Shown piece by piece: positions 8,614 through 17,450 of a stretch of DNA of 64,000 nucleotides. Under the pieces are notes generated by a model. The model searched no databases. It was not told where the DNA came from and was given only the letters and a program-made list of their open reading frames with translations. Every line of letters starts with the position of its first letter. Position 1 is the stretch's first letter. Both the position numbers and the translations under genes were made by a program. Source of the DNA: JANMEB01 sp041745295 (GTDB lineage Bacteria > Planctomycetota > Planctomycetia > Pirellulales > Pirellulaceae); assembly GCA_041745295.1 (NCBI GenBank), contig JBGTJE010000028.1, positions 62,001 through 126,000 of the forward strand, read 5' to 3'.

Positions 8614-9657
8614 TCAAGCCGCGCTGCTGGGGGTGAACGTTTCGCGCAGTTCACCGGCGAGTTCTTGATAGCGAACGTAAAAACCGCGGGAGATCCAACC
8701 GAGATATACGTTCAAGCCGAGCGAGCACAAGAGCAGCATGAACACGTAGACTTGAGTCCGATCTTGTCGCCGCGCATCCGCCGCGTCGCCCGAAGCCAAC
8801 GGTTGCCGACCGCTCGATTCGGCTGCCGGCGGCTTGGAAAGTACTTGGTTCGAACCAACGGTTGGAGTGTTATCGGCGGCCAATGAATTGGTGATTGGAG
8901 ATGAGGCCAAAATTTCGGAGGAGTTTATCGACGTGTCGAGTGCCGGAAGGCTGCGGCTATAGGCTGGGGGGCCTGAATATAGGCCAGCGGCTGGAGGCGG
9001 ATCTTCAAACGCCGTGCGGTTCAACGGGTAATTGTTACCAGGCGGCGGTAACGGCAGGATTCCTCCCTGATTGGAGTTGGTCGAAACAGTGGCGTTCGAG
9101 TCGCTGCGATTCTGAAAGAGCCAGCCTCGCGTGGATTGATCAATCGGCGTCAGCGAACTGGATGATCGGGCAGCCGAAGCCGGTGCGCGATTCCAAACGG
9201 AATCGGTAAGCTTCGGCGCTGCGAATTCCTGTTGTGGGTTGCCACTCGATCGGTCCAGTCCGTTGTTCAGATTTGGGGGACGCAGCGGTGGCGGTGGGCT
9301 ACTTTGGATTCCGGTCTGCTGCCCCAGCGTATTATCACCGGATCGATTTAGCGTTCCGAGATCGGTGTTGCGATTCAGAATCGAGTTATTGTTCTGCGAT
9401 GGCTGTGACGCTGGCGCCGCCGCCGGTTTGAACTCGATGCGAATCCGATCGACTTTGCCACGAATCGACGCCGGAATCGTGCTCATGAGCGACTGTCCCT
9501 CGCGGAGGGCCTTCATCATCTCTTCGTCGATGGTTAATGTGAACATGACTGGCTCGTTGTCGGTTGTCGCCGACTGGGAACCGTTCGTCTGGGTTCGGGC
9601 AAACGTCGCCGGCAGCGACACTGATACAGCAATGAGGATCCACGCCAGAGTTTTCAC
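8614..9657 (-). CDS. Exported protein with C-terminal membrane anchor, unknown function
   Basis: 347 residues from GTG 9657, preferred over ATG 9699 because AGGAG (9666-9670) stands 8 nt before it and it starts a proper signal peptide (MKTLAWILIAVSVSLPATFA). A short folded segment follows (MFTLTIDEEMMKALREG...), including GKVDRIRIEFK. Next is a ~190-residue Pro/Asn/Ser/Gln-rich linker and one transmembrane helix near the end (VYVFMLLLCSLGLNVYLGW) with a short cytoplasmic tail. No known domain was recognised. The layout suggests a periplasmic sensor or tether spanning the inner membrane. Confidence 0.72.
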   Translation of the reverse strand: MKTLAWILIAVSVSLPATFARTQTNGSQSATTDNEPVMFTLTIDEEMMKALREGQSLMSTIPASIRGKVDRIRIEFKPAAAPASQPSQNNNSILNRNTDLGTLNRSGDNTLGQQTGIQSSPPPPLRPPNLNNGLDRSSGNPQQEFAAPKLTDSVWNRAPASAARSSSSLTPIDQSTRGWLFQNRSDSNATVSTNSNQGGILPLPPPGNNYPLNRTAFEDPPPAAGLYSGPPAYSRSLPALDTSINSSEILASSPITNSLAADNTPTVGSNQVLSKPPAAESSGRQPLASGDAADARRQDRTQVYVFMLLLCSLGLNVYLGWISRGFYVRYQELAGELRETFTPSSAA

Positions 9658-10004
9658 TGGTGGTACTCCTGTTTCGACGAGTTGATGGAGAGTGTTCATA
9701 GTAGCTGCTTTTTCGCTTGTGCGTAAATAGCGACTTATCGATCTTCTGGAGCCCCTCCAGACCTGTTATTTTACGCGTTTTCCGCCCCCAGGGCGGAGTG
9801 CCCAGGCTGCGATTCCTCACGACCGGACCTATCCTGATCTTGTTTATTGCGTGCCACTGGCTCTGCCAGTGCTTTATTCAGAACCGTTCGTACGGATAAC
9901 ACTGGCAGGGCCAGTGGCACACAAGAGAATGTTGCAATTGTCAATTTGTAAATTGCATTTTGCAGTTGTCAATTTGCAATTGGCTCCTTGGCGAATGATC
10001 CCAC
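9658..10004. other. Divergent intergenic region with CACTGGC repeat pair and AT-rich tract
   Basis: Between two divergent genes. It carries a head-to-head pair of CACTGGC palindromes (9851-9920), then an AT-rich tract (about 9934-9990) in which TTGCAATTGTCAATTTG and TTGCAGTTGTCAATTTG are near-direct repeats just before the next gene. Promoters for both genes should lie here. Confidence 0.5.
9851..9920. repeat. CACTGGC...GCCAGTG palindrome pair
   Basis: GTGCCACTGGCTCTGCCAGT at 9851-9870 and its inverted, slightly varied partner at 9900-9920 face each other across a 28-nt spacer. The same unit recurs at 11172, 14413, 14457, 16246, 16294, 18436 (variant), 18480, 27221, 27257, 39516 and 62562. 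Confidence 0.85.
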
Positions 10005-10946
10005 ATGACACAACAATCAAATCGTCAGCGTTGGTTACGATGTCTCAAGTGGTTCATCGCACTTGCGGTAATCGTCGGATTGGTATGGATGTTGCGCGGC
10101 GTATTTCGCGATCTTCAGACTTCGAAACTCGATTTGCGGGGCGTGCGGTGGGAATGGATCACGGTCGCCGGTGTGCTATATGCGTTGGGCACTTTGCCGG
10201 GAGGGCTTTATTGGCACCAAGTCCTTGTGGCGTTGGGCCAGCGACCGACGCTCGGCCATTCGCTTCGAGCGTTCTTTGTAAGTCAGCTTGGCAAATACGT
10301 TCCGGGCAAGGCGATGGTGGTTGTCATGCGCACCATGTTGGTCGCAGGTCCCGGCGTCCGCGCACCAATCGCCGTCACGTCGGTCTTCATCGAAACACTG
10401 ACGTGGATGGCCGTCGGCGCGACGATTGGCAGCCTCATGTTGGCATTGCTCAATCCGCAACACGTATGGTTGGAGGCCCTTGCAATCGCGGCTGCGATCT
10501 GCGCCGTAATACCGATGTCGCCCCCCGTCCTTGGGTTTGTGCTGAAACGAATTTCAAAAGTGACCGGGAGTGGCCCGAAGCAGCCGGATATTCACGGACT
10601 TAGCGCATGGGTGATTGCCCGAGGTTGGCTTCAGATGGCGGTCGGCTGGATGCTGGTTGCGGCAAGTTTGTTGGCAGTTCTTAAAGCCGTTCCGGGAACA
10701 GAGGCGAATTGGTCCGATTACGCCGTGGCCCTGGAATGTGTGACGCTATCCATTGTTCTCGGTTTCGCATCGCTGATCCCCGGAGGGCTTGGCGTTCGCG
10801 AATTGGTCATCGTTCCGCTGCTCAGCCCCAAGTTTGGCGCGCCGAAAGCATTGGCCTGCGCAATTGTGATCCGACTGATTTGGTTGATCGCTGAAGTATC
10901 GATCGTTGGTATAATCCAATTGGGCCGCCGATTGAGGGCGACCTGA
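10005..10946 (+). CDS. Lysylphosphatidylglycerol synthase/flippase-like integral membrane protein (UPF0104/YbhN type)
   Basis: 313 residues with about eight hydrophobic segments. Hallmarks of the LPG_synthase_TM family are present: RAFFVSQLGKYVPGKAM around residues 88-104, and near the C-terminus GFASLIPGGLGVREL. These proteins resemble the membrane half of MprF and include lipid transporters; the true substrate is unknown. It is followed by a GT2 glycosyltransferase of the polyprenyl-phosphate type, a pairing often seen in envelope glycan clusters. Confidence 0.85.
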   Translation: MTQQSNRQRWLRCLKWFIALAVIVGLVWMLRGVFRDLQTSKLDLRGVRWEWITVAGVLYALGTLPGGLYWHQVLVALGQRPTLGHSLRAFFVSQLGKYVPGKAMVVVMRTMLVAGPGVRAPIAVTSVFIETLTWMAVGATIGSLMLALLNPQHVWLEALAIAAAICAVIPMSPPVLGFVLKRISKVTGSGPKQPDIHGLSAWVIARGWLQMAVGWMLVAASLLAVLKAVPGTEANWSDYAVALECVTLSIVLGFASLIPGGLGVRELVIVPLLSPKFGAPKALACAIVIRLIWLIAEVSIVGIIQLGRRLRAT

Positions 10947-10972
10947 GCTGTCGTGGTTTGGCGGACTCAAGT

Positions 10973-11032
10973 CGTTTAACGGCAAGCCCAAGGCGACAGC
11001 GCAACCGACGCCTACGGCTTGCCGTTAAACGA
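10973..11032. repeat. GTTTAAC/GTTAAAC-bounded palindrome, copy 1
   Basis: CGTTTAACGGCAAGCC at the left and GGCTTGCCGTTAAACG at the right are exact reverse complements enclosing a divergent centre. Copies 2-6 are at 14180-14250, 25171-25250, 28849-28909, 33448-33524 and 42466-42539, all intergenic. Confidence 0.9.
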
Positions 11033-11041
11033 AGAATCGCT

Positions 11042-11147
11042 GGTTCCCAGGCTCCTGCCTGGGAACCCAATGCGTTGCTGGCTCCGCCAGCGGATTTCGA
11101 GGCGGAGCTTCGCGGACGGTGCGTTCCCAAGCAGGAGCCTGGGAACG
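11042..11147. repeat. GTTCCCAGGCTCC inverted repeat pair
   Basis: A palindrome GGTTCCCAGGCTCCTGCC-TGGGAACC at 11042-11067 is partnered by an inverted, near-identical copy at 11122-11147. A related single unit is at 16115-16140. Confidence 0.75.
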
Positions 11148-11269
11148 AGGTTGTACGCTCCGTCGACCATGCACTGGCGGAGCCAGTGGCACACCAGCAG
11201 AAGATTTAAATCCGACCATGCAAAAATGTGTTTTCCCTTAAAGCGTCGGACAGCGCCAACGGCATTGCG

Positions 11270-12334
11270 ATGAAACTCTCTGTCGTCATCCCGGTGTTCA
11301 ACGAGCAAGATTCGTTGCGGCAATTGCACGAGGAAATCGGACAGGCCGCGGGGCGGCACGGTTTTGAATTTGAAACGATTTTTGTCGACGATGGATCCAC
11401 CGACGGATCGTGGACCGCGATCGAGCAAATAGCAGGCGCAGATAATTCGGTTCTGGGGCTTCGGTTTCGCAGAAACTTCGGCAAATCCGCGGCGCTGGCG
11501 GCGGGGATTCGCAGGGCAACTTGCGATTGGATCGTAACTCTCGATTCCGATTTGCAGGACAATATTGCGGAGCTTCCCAAATTCATCGACAAAGCGAACG
11601 CAGGATTCGATCTCGTCACTGGTTGGAAGATCGTGCGCCTCGACCCGATCGGAAAGCGTCTGGCTTCCAAAGTGTTCAATTGGTTGGTCAATCGCGTCAG
11701 TGGGCTCAAGCTGCACGATCACAACTGCGGGTTCAAATTGCTGCGGCGGAAGATGTTTGACGACTTGCGGCTGTATGGCGAGTGGCATCGGTTTATCCCG
11801 GTGCTTGCGGCGTCGCGCGGTTGGCGCGTCAGCGAAGTCGAGGTGGACCATCGGCGGCGAAAATTCGGCAAATCCAAGTACGGCCTGTCGCGTTTCATCC
11901 AAGGGTCACTGGATTTAATCACGATTGGCTTCCTCTCGAGTCAGAATCATCGGCCGCAGCGATTCTTGGGGAATCTAGGGCTTTTTGCCTCGTTGATCGG
12001 CTTGGCCGGAATGTTGTATTTGGCGGTGTATTGGGTTCTTCTCAGGATGGTTTATCTCGAGGGTCCACCGGTTCACCAGCGCCCGCTGCTTTACTATTCC
12101 CTTGGGGCGTTGTTGGTCGGAGTGCATTTACTCGCGCTGGGATTTTTAGCCGAGTTATTGGTAGCTGAACGGAATGACGATCGGTCACACTACTCGATTT
12201 CGCAATCGACCCGCGATGCGAACTCGGGAAAGTCGCGGCCCGGCCAACAAGTCAACTCGATCAACGCCCCAACCGACGGAGAAATAATCCGGATCGACGG
12301 GCCGCCGAAAATCCAAGCAACGCAGCAAAACTAA
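11270..12334 (+). CDS. Family 2 glycosyltransferase, polyprenyl-phosphate sugar transferase type
   Basis: 354 residues from ATG 11270. The N-terminus MKLSVVIPVFNEQDSL and Asp40-Asp41 (FVDDGSTDGS), together with LDSDLQD (Asp92, Asp94), mark a GT-A fold. KFGKSKYG around residue 202 is typical of DPM1/GtrB-like enzymes that move a sugar from a nucleotide donor to undecaprenyl phosphate. Two membrane helices follow (about 235-260 and 275-300). A low-complexity charged tail of ~50 residues ends the protein. Upstream lies the flippase-like gene and downstream a large polytopic protein, which suggests a lipid-linked sugar pathway, though the product is unknown. Confidence 0.9.
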   Translation: MKLSVVIPVFNEQDSLRQLHEEIGQAAGRHGFEFETIFVDDGSTDGSWTAIEQIAGADNSVLGLRFRRNFGKSAALAAGIRRATCDWIVTLDSDLQDNIAELPKFIDKANAGFDLVTGWKIVRLDPIGKRLASKVFNWLVNRVSGLKLHDHNCGFKLLRRKMFDDLRLYGEWHRFIPVLAASRGWRVSEVEVDHRRRKFGKSKYGLSRFIQGSLDLITIGFLSSQNHRPQRFLGNLGLFASLIGLAGMLYLAVYWVLLRMVYLEGPPVHQRPLLYYSLGALLVGVHLLALGFLAELLVAERNDDRSHYSISQSTRDANSGKSRPGQQVNSINAPTDGEIIRIDGPPKIQATQQN

Positions 12335-12345
12335 CAACAATTGGT

Positions 12346-12443
12346 GTCATTCCCTGCTGAGACCCGGAATCCAAATTCCAAGGACGGAGGAATCACCATA
12401 CACAGACAATCGAAAGCAGGATTCCCGCCTCCGCGGGAATGAC
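12346..12443. repeat. GTCATTCC...GGAATGAC element
   Basis: A 98-bp element whose ends are inverted (GTCATTCCC / GGGAATGAC). The interior reads CTGAGACCCGGAATCC and ATTCCCGCCTCCGCGGGAAT. Similar elements are at 39247-39343, 60769-60818, 60916-60965 (opposite orientation) and 30405-30454. Confidence 0.75.
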
Positions 12444-12473
12444 TATTTTTCGCTGGGCGATTCAAACAGTATC

Positions 12474-12479
12474 AAGGAG
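12474..12479 (+). promoter_or_regulatory. Ribosome binding site deciding a GTG start
   Basis: AAGGAG lies 5 nt before GTG 12485. It identifies that GTG as the start of the downstream membrane protein, although an out-of-frame ATG overlaps it. Confidence 0.7.
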
Positions 12480-12484
12480 TTCAT

Positions 12485-14131
12485 GTGTCGTACCCTGGGG
12501 AATATGGCTTGCCAGCGCAACCGAGCGAAACCAATCGGGTCACGCGCGCCGTAACTTGGCTGCTGATCGCCATTTCGACGAGCTACGTTGTCGCCAACAT
12601 TTGGACTTGCCGCTCACCGGATCCCAATCGCGACGTCCCGTTCATGAGCGCCAATGACCGGAGTCGATGGTGCACGGTTCGGTCCTTGGTCGATTACGGC
12701 ACGTTTGCCATCGATCCGGTCCTGGACGGGGAAAACGGGGCTTGGTGGGACACGATCGACAAAGTGCGGCACATCGGTTCCGACGGTCAAATGCATTTCT
12801 ATTCCAGCAAGCCCGCGCTTTGGCCAACAATCCTCGCCGGTCAATATTGGCTGATTCAAAAGTCTAGTGGTTGGACGCTCGAGCGAGATTTATTTCCTGT
12901 TGTTCGGCTGATGCTGATCATAAATAACGCGATTGGCTTGGGGCTCTTTGTTTGGTGTCTCGGGCGGATTTCAGAATACTTGACTGGGAATGCGGTGAGC
13001 CGGTGTTTTGTCGTTGCGAGTGGCGCGTTCGGAACGTTTCTGACGACATTTAGCGTAACACTCAACAACCACTTGCCGGCTGCGGTGCTCGTTGCGCTTA
13101 GTGTGCTTGTCCTGCTGCGAATCATGCGGATTGAGGCCGGCTGGTGGCTTTATCTTGCGTTGGGATTATGCGCGAGTTTGGCGGCGACGTTAGAACTGCC
13201 GGCGGCCGGCTGGTTGGCGATTTGCTCGGTGATTGCGTTTTCGCGTTCGGTCGGCAAGACGTTGACTGGATTTGCGAGCGGAGTGATTCTTGTCGCGGCA
13301 AGCTTTTGGGGTCTCAACTATCTAGCGCACGGCGAATGGCGGCCGCCTTATGCCCACCGCTCCGACGGAGCAGTGATTGCCAGCGTCAGCGGCGATTTTG
13401 CAGAACGGCTCGACCAGGGATTGCTGCCAACCGAGCTTTTGGACTCGATCAGCACTCAGCGAACCCGAGTCGGCGTCGAAATCGATGCGGCGGCCACGAT
13501 AACCAAGCGAACTGGCGCGATGAGTTCATCGAAGTCGCCGCAATGGGTCGTCAACGAGGATCGTCCGGGACAACTTGCGATCGAGCGCGACGAACGCGAT
13601 GGCGAATTCAAAGTACGGCTTTGGGACAATTGGTACGAATACCCCGGCAGCTATTGGCGTTCTGACAATTCAAGAAAATCAGATGTCGATAAAGGCGAAT
13701 CGGACCAAGCGAAATATTTGGTGCATATGACGGTCGGTCACCATGGGGTGCTGTCGCTGACTCCTATTTTCTTGCTCAGTTTGCTCGGCGTCCTGCCGCT
13801 TTGTTTTCAAAGTCGTTACGGTGTCAAGTTCTTGAGTCTGGCGACGCTGGCGTTGACGGTGGTGGTATTCGTATTTTATCTCACGCGGACTGAGTTGGAT
13901 CGAAATTACGGCGGGATGACTAGCGGCTTGCGTTGGATGTTTTGGCTGTATCCATTTTGGTTGATTTGGATGATACCGGCCTTGGAAGTTGCCTCGCGGC
14001 GAAGGCTATTTTGGTTTTTGGCCGTTGTCCTTTTGGCGATAAGCGTCGCCTCGGCCCATTATTCAACGGCCAATCCGTGGGTCCATCCGTGGCTTTACGA
14101 ATGGATGCTGGCCAATGGGTATGTAGTTTGA
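12485..14131 (+). CDS. Polytopic membrane protein, unknown function
   Basis: 548 residues beginning at GTG 12485. It has about ten to eleven hydrophobic helices and a large extracytoplasmic loop (roughly residues 285-410) rich in charged residues. The N-terminal soluble segment includes SANDRSRWCTVRSLVDYGT, DGQMHFYSSKPALWPTILAG and a conserved-looking Asp/Trp pattern. The general shape recalls GT-C glycosyltransferases (PMT/ArnT-like), whose first loop carries acidic catalytic residues, but I do not see a definitive motif. Placement after a polyprenyl-phosphate GT2 fits a GT-C acceptor of lipid-linked sugars; that is inference only. Confidence 0.75.
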   Translation: MSYPGEYGLPAQPSETNRVTRAVTWLLIAISTSYVVANIWTCRSPDPNRDVPFMSANDRSRWCTVRSLVDYGTFAIDPVLDGENGAWWDTIDKVRHIGSDGQMHFYSSKPALWPTILAGQYWLIQKSSGWTLERDLFPVVRLMLIINNAIGLGLFVWCLGRISEYLTGNAVSRCFVVASGAFGTFLTTFSVTLNNHLPAAVLVALSVLVLLRIMRIEAGWWLYLALGLCASLAATLELPAAGWLAICSVIAFSRSVGKTLTGFASGVILVAASFWGLNYLAHGEWRPPYAHRSDGAVIASVSGDFAERLDQGLLPTELLDSISTQRTRVGVEIDAAATITKRTGAMSSSKSPQWVVNEDRPGQLAIERDERDGEFKVRLWDNWYEYPGSYWRSDNSRKSDVDKGESDQAKYLVHMTVGHHGVLSLTPIFLLSLLGVLPLCFQSRYGVKFLSLATLALTVVVFVFYLTRTELDRNYGGMTSGLRWMFWLYPFWLIWMIPALEVASRRRLFWFLAVVLLAISVASAHYSTANPWVHPWLYEWMLANGYVV

Positions 14132-14179
14132 AGCCGATGTCTCGACCAAGTGCATGGAACGGAAGATTGCCGGACGCTC

Positions 14180-14250
14180 TTTGTTTAACCCGCGCAGCGG
14201 CTGTCGAAGTATCGCTGACGATGCAGCATCGGCTTCGCCGGTTAAACAAA
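14180..14250. repeat. GTTTAAC/GTTAAAC-bounded palindrome, copy 2
   Basis: Ends TTTGTTTAACC and GGTTAAACAAA are exact reverse complements. The interior contains GCGCAGCGGCTGTCG and CAGCATCGGCTTCGCC, partly complementary. Confidence 0.85.
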
Positions 14251-14365
14251 AAGCTGAACCTTTGGTCGCAAATCGCCATCTTGATAAGTGGGCGATCCGA
14301 CTTGAACAAACTGACGACTTTGGATTAGATTTCTGTTCCCTTAAGACACTCATCGAGAACCAAGC

Positions 14366-14523
14366 CCCTCACCCTAACCCTCTCCCCGCAGCGGAGCTTT
14401 GCCCAAAATCAGCACTGGCAGAGCCAGTGGCACACAAAATAGAAGCTGTTTTCCGTGTGCCGCTGGCTCTGCCAGTGCTGGAGAATCATTTTCTGGGCAA
14501 AGCCCCGCCGCGGGGCGAGGGAA
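14366..14523. repeat. Composite repeat: CACTGGC pair nested in a CCCTCACCCT...GGGCGAGGGAAC element
   Basis: The outer element starts CCCCTCACCCTAACCCTCTC and ends CGGGGCGAGGGAAC, with inner arms GGAGCTTTGCCC (about 14392-14403) and GGGCAAAGCCCC. Inside it sit two opposed CACTGGC palindromes (14413-14433 and 14457-14477). It reads as one repeat inserted into, or grown from, another. Confidence 0.75.
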
Positions 14524-14573
14524 CCGGATAAATTCGGCACATGACGGCGAAAGGAATCCAAGGAAACGCTCCG

Positions 14574-16100
14574 ATGAAAATCCAGTTCTACAACTCGCTT
14601 ACCCATCAACTCGAAGAGTTTCAAACGCTCACGCCGGGGATCGTCAGGATGTACGGTTGCGGCCCCACCGTTTACGACTACGCCCACATCGGCAATTTCC
14701 GAACGTTTTTGTTCACGGACTTGCTCCGCCGATTTCTCGAATTTGCGGGATTCGACGTGCGACACGTAATGAACATCACCGACGTTGGCCATATGACCGA
14801 TGACGCCAACGCCGACGGAGCTGGCGAAGACCGCATGCAGGCAGCCGCTGTGCGTATTCGCGAAGACAAAAAATCGGGAAAAGTTCCCGATGGCGCGATC
14901 GAAAACCCCAACGATCCTTTTCAAATTGCACAATTCTACACGGACGTTTTTCTCGACGACGCACGACAGCTTGGGTACAAGGTCGCGTTCGAGTATCCGC
15001 AGCGAATGCCCAAAGCCACCGATCATATCGCGGGCATGATCGAGATGATCAAACGATTGATTGAGCGCGGGCATGCCTATGTCGCGTCGGACGGAGTGGT
15101 GTACTTTGATGTGCAAAGCTTTCCGCGCTACGGTGAACTGAGTGGAAACTCGCTCGATCATTTACAAAGCGGTGCCGGGGGGCGAGTATCGGATGAGAAT
15201 CAATTGCGCAAGCGCCATCCGGCGGACTTCATGCTCTGGAAGCCCGACGCTGCGCACATTATGAAATGGGACTCGCCTTGGGGTGCCGGCTATCCGGGCT
15301 GGCACATCGAATGCTCGGTGATGGCGACCAAGCTTCTCGAATCACCGGTGATCGATATCCACACTGGGGGCGAGGATTTAATCTTTCCACATCACGAATG
15401 CGAAATCGCGCAGACATGCGGAGCGACTGGCAAAGACGTTTTCGCGCGGTTTTGGATTCACTCACGATTCTTGATGGTCGAGGGGGAAAAGATGTCCAAA
15501 CGGAATGGGACATTTTTCACCGTCCGCGACGTGCTCGAAGGCAAAGTCGCTGGCAGAGCCGTCGATCCGGCGGTACTTCGTTTGGAGTTGATCAAGTCGC
15601 ACTATCGCTCGAATTTGAACTTTACCGCCAAAGGCTTGTCCGATTCCGCGGTCATCGTACGCCGACTCACCGAGTTTCGGCAAAAGCTCGAACAAAAGTC
15701 GAATGGCGTCGGCGCAGAAGTCGATTTGAGTCACCCCGTGTTGGCTGAGTTCGCCGCGGCACTTGCCGACGATTTGAACATCGCCGGTGCCCTCGGCGTC
15801 GTCTTGCCGTGGGCGAGTAGCGAACCAACTGACGCACGAGTGGCACTCGGCGTGTGGAAGAAGATGAATTCCGTGCTGGCCGTCGCTCCGATTCACGAAG
15901 GGCTCGATTTTAAGCAACGGCCAATTGGCGGAGCCGATGACGCGTTATCTCAGGCGATTCAATGGTGCCGCGATCTCGATGCGGCCCGGGCCAGCAAGCA
16001 GTTCGACAAAGCCGACGAGATTCGCAAGAAGATTATCGGCGCCGGATTCGAAGTCCGAACCACGAAAGACGGAACGACGATCCAAAAACAATTGGCGTAG
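14574..16100 (+). CDS. cysS: Cysteinyl-tRNA synthetase
   Basis: 508 residues from ATG 14574, preceded by AAGGAA 8 nt upstream; an earlier in-frame ATG at 14541 is possible but adds residues not normally present. Class I features: MYGCGPTVYDYAHIGNF carries the zinc Cys29 and HIGN (38-41); the zinc site GWHIECSVM; and KMSKRNG near residue 306. The C-terminal helical anticodon domain ends with DEIRKKIIGAGFEVRTTKDG. It charges tRNA-Cys. It is a single-gene transcription unit by appearance, flanked by repeats on both sides. Confidence 0.97.
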   Translation: MKIQFYNSLTHQLEEFQTLTPGIVRMYGCGPTVYDYAHIGNFRTFLFTDLLRRFLEFAGFDVRHVMNITDVGHMTDDANADGAGEDRMQAAAVRIREDKKSGKVPDGAIENPNDPFQIAQFYTDVFLDDARQLGYKVAFEYPQRMPKATDHIAGMIEMIKRLIERGHAYVASDGVVYFDVQSFPRYGELSGNSLDHLQSGAGGRVSDENQLRKRHPADFMLWKPDAAHIMKWDSPWGAGYPGWHIECSVMATKLLESPVIDIHTGGEDLIFPHHECEIAQTCGATGKDVFARFWIHSRFLMVEGEKMSKRNGTFFTVRDVLEGKVAGRAVDPAVLRLELIKSHYRSNLNFTAKGLSDSAVIVRRLTEFRQKLEQKSNGVGAEVDLSHPVLAEFAAALADDLNIAGALGVVLPWASSEPTDARVALGVWKKMNSVLAVAPIHEGLDFKQRPIGGADDALSQAIQWCRDLDAARASKQFDKADEIRKKIIGAGFEVRTTKDGTTIQKQLA

Positions 16101-16114
16101 CCTCTCAGTTCCCT

Positions 16115-16352
16115 CGTTCCCAGGCTCCCGGCTGGGAACGCACTGTCTTCGGGGCTCCGCCTCGCATTCCGCCGGCAGAGCCGGCAAGACATCGGGTTCC
16201 CACGCAGAGCATGAGAACCAGGGCGGAATCGAAGTTTGGCATTGTGTGCCACTGGCTCTGCCAGTGTTTTTCGGGACCGAACCGCCGGGCCGACACTGGC
16301 TTTGCCAGTGCTGAAGAATCACTTTCTGGGCAAAGCCCCGCCGAGGGGAGGG
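16115..16352. repeat. Cluster of GTTCCCAGGCTCC and CACTGGC repeats
   Basis: In order: a GTTCCCAGGCTCCCGGCTGG palindrome (16115-16140), CCGGCAGAGCCGG, two CACTGGC units (16246-16266 and 16294-16310), then TTTCTGGGCAAAGCCCCGCC (about 16321-16340). The last also occurs in the composite element at 14366-14523. This fills the 292-bp gap between cysS and the ACMSD gene, which converge. Confidence 0.75.
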
Positions 16353-16392
16353 ATAAGATTTCTCCCACACGGAACCAGCAACCGTCGAAGCG

Positions 16393-17445
16393 TTACGCGA
16401 CCGATGTGACTTCGATTCCCAGCCAGTCCAGCGCGGTGCCGCCGAGCAACCGATCTTGCACGCTAGACCCGAGGTCGGTCATCTCGCGTATCATTTTGCC
16501 CGGTTCGGCTTCCCCCAATGGAAACGGGTAATCGGAACCGAGGGCCAGTCGGTTGGCGCCGACGAGCTGAATCAAAAAGCGCAAGACGTCGGGATGATGA
16601 ACGAGTGTGTCCAAGTAAAATCGGCCCAAGTATTCGGTCGGATTGATCGGGTTGTCGACGGCAACCAAATCCGGCCGGGCATAAAACGCATTCTCGATCC
16701 GGCCGATCGACATCGGAAACGAGCCGCCACCGTGCGCGAATGCGATCTTGAGATTTGGCAATCGCTCGAACACGCCTCCGAAAATCAAGCTGCAAATTGC
16801 CAACGACGTTTCGGCCGGCATGCCGACGAGCCAAGGTAGCCAATATTTGGGCATCCGTTCGCGGCCCATCATGTCCCAGGGATGGACAAAGATCGATGCG
16901 CCGAGCGTCGCGGCGGCTTCGAAGAAAGGAAACAAATGGTCATCGCACAGATTCCATTGGTTGACGTGCGATCCGATTTCGACGCCGCGCAAACCCAAAT
17001 CGTGGACGCAGCGCTCCAGCTCTTTAATCGCCAGGTCCGGGGATTGCAGCGGCACGGTGCCCAATCCCGCAAATCGTTGCGGATACTGTCCGACGACCGA
17101 GGCGATGTGATCGTTAAGTATTCGGGACAAATCGTAAGTGTCCATCGGTCGCGCCCAGTAGCTAAACATGACGGGGACCGTCGAGAGGACTTGGAAATCG
17201 ATGCCGAATCCTTGGCAATCCTTGATTCGCGTCGCTGCATCCCAGCAGTTTTCCTGAACTTCGCGAAAGACCCTGCCGTCGATCACCATCCGGGCACATC
17301 CTGGCTTATGGTGCACGAGCTGGACAAAGCCTCCATAGCCGAAATCGTCTGCGAGGTCTGGCCATTCCTTGGGCAAAATATGCGTGTGGATATCGATCCG
17401 GGGTTTTGCCGGCAATTCGATTTGAACGGAAGTAGGATTGCCCAT
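16393..17445 (-). CDS. 2-amino-3-carboxymuconate-6-semialdehyde decarboxylase (ACMSD)
   Basis: 350 residues from ATG 17445; a longer frame to 17484 would overlap the upstream gene. It is an amidohydrolase-fold zinc enzyme that decarboxylates ACMS to 2-aminomuconic semialdehyde and so diverts 3-hydroxyanthranilate away from quinolinate. It closely resembles vertebrate and bacterial ACMSD throughout: DIHTHILPKEWPDL (metal His20, His22), GGFVQLVHHKPG, QVLSTVPVMFSYWA, FVHPWDMMGRERMPKYWLPW, IAFAHGGGSFP and LGSDYPFPLGEAEPGKMI. It starts 5 nt after the 3-hydroxyanthranilate dioxygenase stop, so the two are co-transcribed. Confidence 0.95.
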   Translation of the reverse strand: MGNPTSVQIELPAKPRIDIHTHILPKEWPDLADDFGYGGFVQLVHHKPGCARMVIDGRVFREVQENCWDAATRIKDCQGFGIDFQVLSTVPVMFSYWARPMDTYDLSRILNDHIASVVGQYPQRFAGLGTVPLQSPDLAIKELERCVHDLGLRGVEIGSHVNQWNLCDDHLFPFFEAAATLGASIFVHPWDMMGRERMPKYWLPWLVGMPAETSLAICSLIFGGVFERLPNLKIAFAHGGGSFPMSIGRIENAFYARPDLVAVDNPINPTEYLGRFYLDTLVHHPDVLRFLIQLVGANRLALGSDYPFPLGEAEPGKMIREMTDLGSSVQDRLLGGTALDWLGIEVTSVA

Positions 17446-17450
17446 GACAC

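Larger units (their letters stand above)
10947..11269. other. Repeat-filled intergenic region
   Basis: Contains a GTTTAAC-bounded palindrome (10973-11032), an inverted pair of GGTTCCCAGGCTCCTG arms (11042-11067 and 11122-11147), and one CACTGGC palindrome (11172-11192). No gene. A frame open from 11228 joins the downstream glycosyltransferase, but that protein's start is at 11270. Confidence 0.7.
14132..14573. other. Intergenic region with nested repeats, upstream of cysS
   Basis: Contains the second GTTTAAC-bounded palindrome (14180-14250) and a composite element at 14366-14523. The cysS frame is open upstream to 14541, but the start is set at 14574. Confidence 0.65.
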
